Shown here piece after piece: positions 60,530 through 64,000 of a stretch of 64,000 bases of DNA (position 1 is its first letter; every line of letters starts with the position of its first letter). Source of the DNA: Lycorma delicatula (Eukaryota > Arthropoda > Insecta > Hemiptera > Fulgoridae); the NCBI RefSeq assembly GCF_047948215.1, contig NC_134455.1:293161647-293225646 (forward strand), in the 5' to 3' direction. The notes beneath the pieces are model-generated. The model saw only the letters and a program-made list of their open reading frames with translations, did no database searches and was not told the origin of the DNA. The translations under genes were made by a program, and so were the position numbers.

Positions 60530-61500
60530 AACTCAGCAAAGATATTGATTGCGGAGAAGGTCGAGGCTACCACTGCGGCATTAACACTGGGAAGGGTGAC
60601 AGGAGGACTCATTTTGTCGTCAAAGACTTAGACGTACTGACAACGAGGGATGAATTCATGAAGGAACTTCGTAAGGTCATTGGAGAGTCAGTGTTCTTGG
60701 AAATTCTGTCTATGTGGCCGGCCCACGGATCAACACAGGTGGTCACTTTGGCTTTGTCACCTCTTCTTGCGGAAAACCTACTATCCATCGGGTGCATCTG
60801 CATTGGCTGGCTGGCCTGCCGGGAGACTCGACGTGCCTCAGATGACCTTTGCTTTCGGTGTTGGGGGGCAGCGCATAGGGCCAAGTTTTGTCTTGGTCCA
60901 GTCCGAGGTGGTCATTGTTTTGCCTGCGGTATGGTCGACCACGTCAGGAGGGTCTGCACACGGGAAACTCGCTGTCTGTCATGTAGATCACACGGACATG
61001 CACCCGGAGGTCGAGGATGTAAAGTGGCTCAACCTGCGCCAGCGCCATGAATATGTATACAGCCGTGCTGTGGTGTCTGCATGGGACAGCCTCATCTGGG
61101 AGGGGTGGGAGGCTCCGGCGTCTCGTCTTCGATGATCGGGTGGGGAATCTCACCCATTTTTTTTTTACCCCAACGGCAGTGCTGTTGGGGTAAAATAAGA
61201 CCATAGTCTCGGCGGGGATTCCTTTGAGGTTCCTCGTTAGAGGCGAGGCGAGGCGTTATGATCGGAGTCCTGGTGAGGGGAACCCTTTGGGATCCCTCAC
61301 CTCGGGATCTCCTCACTTTAGGCATGGAAAGCAAGTAAGATCGTGTCCCGGCTGCCTGGGCGGGACCTTGTGCCCTTCTGAGGTAGTGCGAGGTGATGGC
61401 ACCTGTGGGAGCTGAGCTTTTGCTTAGTCGGGAATCCGGCTCTAGGGAGCGGGGAAATCGACGGAGAAAAAAAAAATAATGAGAAGAAAAAACCCGGTTG
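60530..61500 (+). mobile_element. LINE gag fragment with CCHC knuckles and 3' region but no ORF2
   Basis: A plus-strand frame entering around 60590 reads HFVVKDLDVLTTRDEF, then from 60658 continues to 61050. Three zinc knuckles follow: CFRCWGAAHRAKFC (from 60850), CFACGMVDHVRRVC, and a longer-spaced CLSCRSHGHAPGGRGC. The frame ends PAPAP and stop. Non-coding sequence follows directly, with a hairpin of accccaac and gttggggt near 61174-61199, and no endonuclease or reverse transcriptase. It is GC-rich against its surroundings. It may be an ORF1-only derivative or an internally deleted LINE. In copy B it replaces about 800 bases present in copy A. Confidence 0.7.
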
Positions 61501-61599
61501 AAAAATACTTGAAGAAGACATTGGTGAAAAATAGGATGTTACTAGAACAAAAGTGGAAATAATAAAAAAATTGTTTAAAATTTCTAGTGTAATGGATCA

Positions 61600-61769
61600 G
61601 GGCCGACATTCGTGGCGCGAGTGGTAGCGTCTCGGGTTTTCATCCGGAGATCCAGGGTTCAAATACCGATCAGGCATGGCATTTTAACACGCTACAAAAA
61701 TTGCCTATTCATCTCATTCTCTGAAGTAATACCTAACGGTGGTCCCGGAGGTTAAAAAGAAGAGAAAAT
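61600..61769 (+). mobile_element. tRNA-derived SINE, family 2, with perfect 13-bp target duplication
   Basis: The head gtggcgcgagtggtagcgtc and the B-box-like gggttcaaata are followed by a short body ending in ggtcccggaggttaaaa. It is flanked by gtgtaatggatca at 61587-61599 and 61770-61782. Copy A has the empty site near 30217. Confidence 0.9.
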
Positions 61770-63059
61770 GTGTAATGGATCAACGTCATCATTAACATCA
61801 ACGTCTTGAAGATATAAAAAATATTCGATAAAGAAAAGAAATAAGGTAGAGAATCATGTTGTAATTGTTTTTTCTTAATTAACAAATAAATCAATTATTT
61901 TGATTATTAAAGACATTTAGGAAAATGGTAATTTATGTTGTTCATCATGTAAAAGAAAAAATATTAAATACTGAAGGAAAATTATTTATCACGTTCCAAA
62001 GATTGAAGATTTATGTTAATTTATTTTTACAACAATATTATTCAACTATAGAATAGACGGTGAAAAAAAAACTAATTATTACATTTATCATGAGATAAAG
62101 TACAAAAAAACAAATTGATAATAACCGTTATAATTAAACTGAATAACTGTTATTTATAATTAAACTGATTAATAACTTCTGATGCAATGAAAACTCATAA
62201 TGTTTGTAAAACTAGTGCTTATATTTCTTTCTAAAAACCAGATAAAATAAATGGTCAAAAATTTAAATACATTTTAACACCGCTTAAATTTGTGTACCAA
62301 ATACGTAAATAAAGCTTCTTTTGCCAGATTACACGCCACAAATCTTTGAGATAAGAATCTATTCGTTCGCCATGTGGATCGTGCTGGTTCTCAACCTTGA
62401 TGAAAATTCAAGAATTGAACACATGTTAAAAGAAAAGTCTATGTGTCTATCTAAAAAAATGTCATTTTTCCACATTCTGCCTTTCTTCTAGCTTAAGTAG
62501 CTGGTTAATTTGGTGTTAGCTGTAATAATTCAAATGAAAGCCGGAGGACGCAATACCATCTTAATTATCATTACCTTTTACCACTATCTCACCAAATGGC
62601 ATTTTTATTAATGTCTTTAATAAAATTGTTTGCAGAAATAAAATTTGATTGTTTGGACTTAAGAAAACATTTAAGGTTTAGTTCATATAATTTTGGAAGG
62701 GGACGTAAAAAGTTAACCAAACTTTGGTAAAAATTTAACGTTAAATTCTTCCTTAATAACTGAAATATTCTTTCTTGTAATGGAACCCATATATAATATT
62801 TTCGTTAAGTTAATCTATTATCCAGGAACTAATATACGATTAGTACATTAAAATTTTTAGATTATTAGGTTTCGTGGGGTATTTCTTGGACATGGAAAGC
62901 CAAATTTTATTTCATGATATTGTTTTGGTTTGTATTTTAATAGAGAATCTTTAACAATTGGAGAGAAAAAAAACTTTTTAAAGTGAATATTCTGTGAATC
63001 CTATTTGAATTTATATTTTTTCATTTTCACCGGAAATAAGTAATTATATTTTTTACCAA

Positions 63060-63338
63060 TTAAATTCCTTTATTATATTGTTAAAAATTACTTACAAGCA
63101 ACAGTTAATGTATATTAATTGAAATAAAAATGTCTTATTTACTAAATCTAAATATCTTTAGTTGGAGTTCTCAGTATTTACTAAAGGTGGTTTCTTTAAT
63201 CCATTTTCTAATTTTTATCAACGTGGATTTTCTCTTTTAAAAAGGAAAAAAGAAGAGTTTATGGTAAATCGTTTTTATCTTATTATTTGTGTTATGTATT
63301 AGTCACTCGGTATCTTAAATTAAAATATTTCTTAGAAT
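63060..63338. other. AT-rich spacer
   Basis: Past the end of the recognisable duplication; I see no gene. Confidence 0.4.
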
Positions 63339-63488
63339 AAAAAAATCTGATGCTGACACCACGTGACTTCCTTGAACTCTTATTAAGTTACATATACACA
63401 TTATTGCTGCACTTTATTTAAACTTATTTCATTTGAAAGTGAGATACGACCCACCAGTTCTTTAATAAAATTGGACAGTTACACAATT
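63339..63488. repeat. Well-conserved dispersed repeat, copy 2
   Basis: Strongly similar to 41266-41418 over its whole length, in the same orientation, including gaaagtgagatacga and ggacagttacacaatt. Confidence 0.75.
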
Positions 63489-63767
63489 ATTAAAATATTA
63501 GTTTTTGTTATCAAATATTAATACAATTATTAATTCAATAAACCTACCTGAAATATTAAGTTAGAGTAAAAGTCCCTTTATTATTCTTTAAATAAATGAA
63601 AGTCTTATATGTATCTAATACTATGTTTTTTAAAAATTATTATGATGTAACCATCAATAAAATAAAAACAAAAATGAAACAGGAGAAGATTACTAAATTT
63701 TATAGCGATATTTATTATCAATTAGACCGAAACAAATGCATAAATAAAATAATCAAATGTTTCACCA

Positions 63768-63838
63768 AATCTGATGTGGACATCACAGGACTTCCTTGTA
63801 CGCTTATTAAATTACATATTCGCATTTTTAAAATTATA
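63768..63838. repeat. Well-conserved dispersed repeat, partial copy 3
   Basis: Matches the first half of the repeat (aaatctgatgtggacatca to aaattacatattcgca). A reading frame of 81 codons ends in it but looks fortuitous. Confidence 0.65.
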
Positions 63839-64000
63839 TAAAATTTCGTTTCATTTCTGATTAATAACTTCTGAAATTTTTTCATTTTTTTTTTTATTGT
63901 TATTATTGCATTATTACATGTTGTAAAACTTTTTTACAATCAAAGGTTAATAATTACTAATAAATCGAAACACTTAAATTAAAAAAAAGAGATAAATTCG

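Larger units (their letters stand above)
53420..63050. repeat. Segmental duplication, copy B
   Basis: Collinear partner of 21810-31960, carrying gene B. It lacks the two SINE-1 copies seen in A. It has two SINE-2 copies and a LINE gag fragment of its own. Confidence 0.85.

Noticed and set aside
63596..63841. 81-codon plus-strand frame as a gene
   Set aside because: Composition is that of random AT-rich DNA and its end is a dispersed repeat.

Overview
The window is AT-rich, intron-bearing, repeat-dense DNA from an insect nuclear genome. Evidence: split genes with GT-AG introns, tRNA-derived SINEs, four R1/R1-like LINE relics, a hAT relic, a Helitron helicase relic, mariner-superfamily DNA transposons with a DUF4817-like N-terminus, and many (TA)n tracts. 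A hemipteran (planthopper-like) host is my guess from the repeat mix, not something the sequence proves. There are no bacterial genes, operons or CRISPR arrays.

Only three protein-coding genes look intact, all on the minus strand. Gene 1 (11049 to 2801) has three coding exons that join in frame into a 217-residue protein I do not recognise; a hAT relic lies in its second intron. Genes A (27704 to 22246) and B (58887 to 53802) are paralogues of the same two-exon design. A small first exon encodes a signal peptide, a short KR-ended propeptide and one cysteine. A phase-1 intron of over 3 kb follows, then one very large exon made almost only of Asn and Gln with scattered Tyr, ending in a conserved hydrophobic tail. 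The spliced products are 589 and 582 residues: secreted, prion-like N/Q-rich proteins. Both promoters keep a TATA box and a GC-rich inverted repeat just upstream of the ATG.

A and B lie in a segmental duplication of about 10 kb (about 21.8-31.9 kb and 53.4-63.0 kb). It carries along a DNA transposon in the intron; SINE and LINE insertions found in only one copy came later. Two decayed relics of the N/Q exon (46.0-46.9 kb plus, 47.8-48.4 kb minus), a third copy of the upstream flank (50.3-51.0 kb) and rearranged flank fragments (17.7-20.5 kb) show that the locus was once larger.

Layout: 0-2.8 kb nothing recognised; 2.8-11 kb gene 1; 11-14.9 kb non-coding with small repeats; 14.9-17.5 kb R1-like LINE; 17.6-20.5 kb inverted flank relic; 21.8-32 kb duplication copy A with gene A; 32.7-41.4 kb Helitron relic, microsatellites, inverted repeats, unclassified repeats and a DNA transposon; 41.5-46 kb near-complete LINE; 46-48.4 kb N/Q pseudogenes; 48.5-50.2 kb LINE 3' end; 50.3-53.4 kb flank relic and (TA)n; 53.4-63 kb copy B with gene B; 63-64 kb dispersed repeats.
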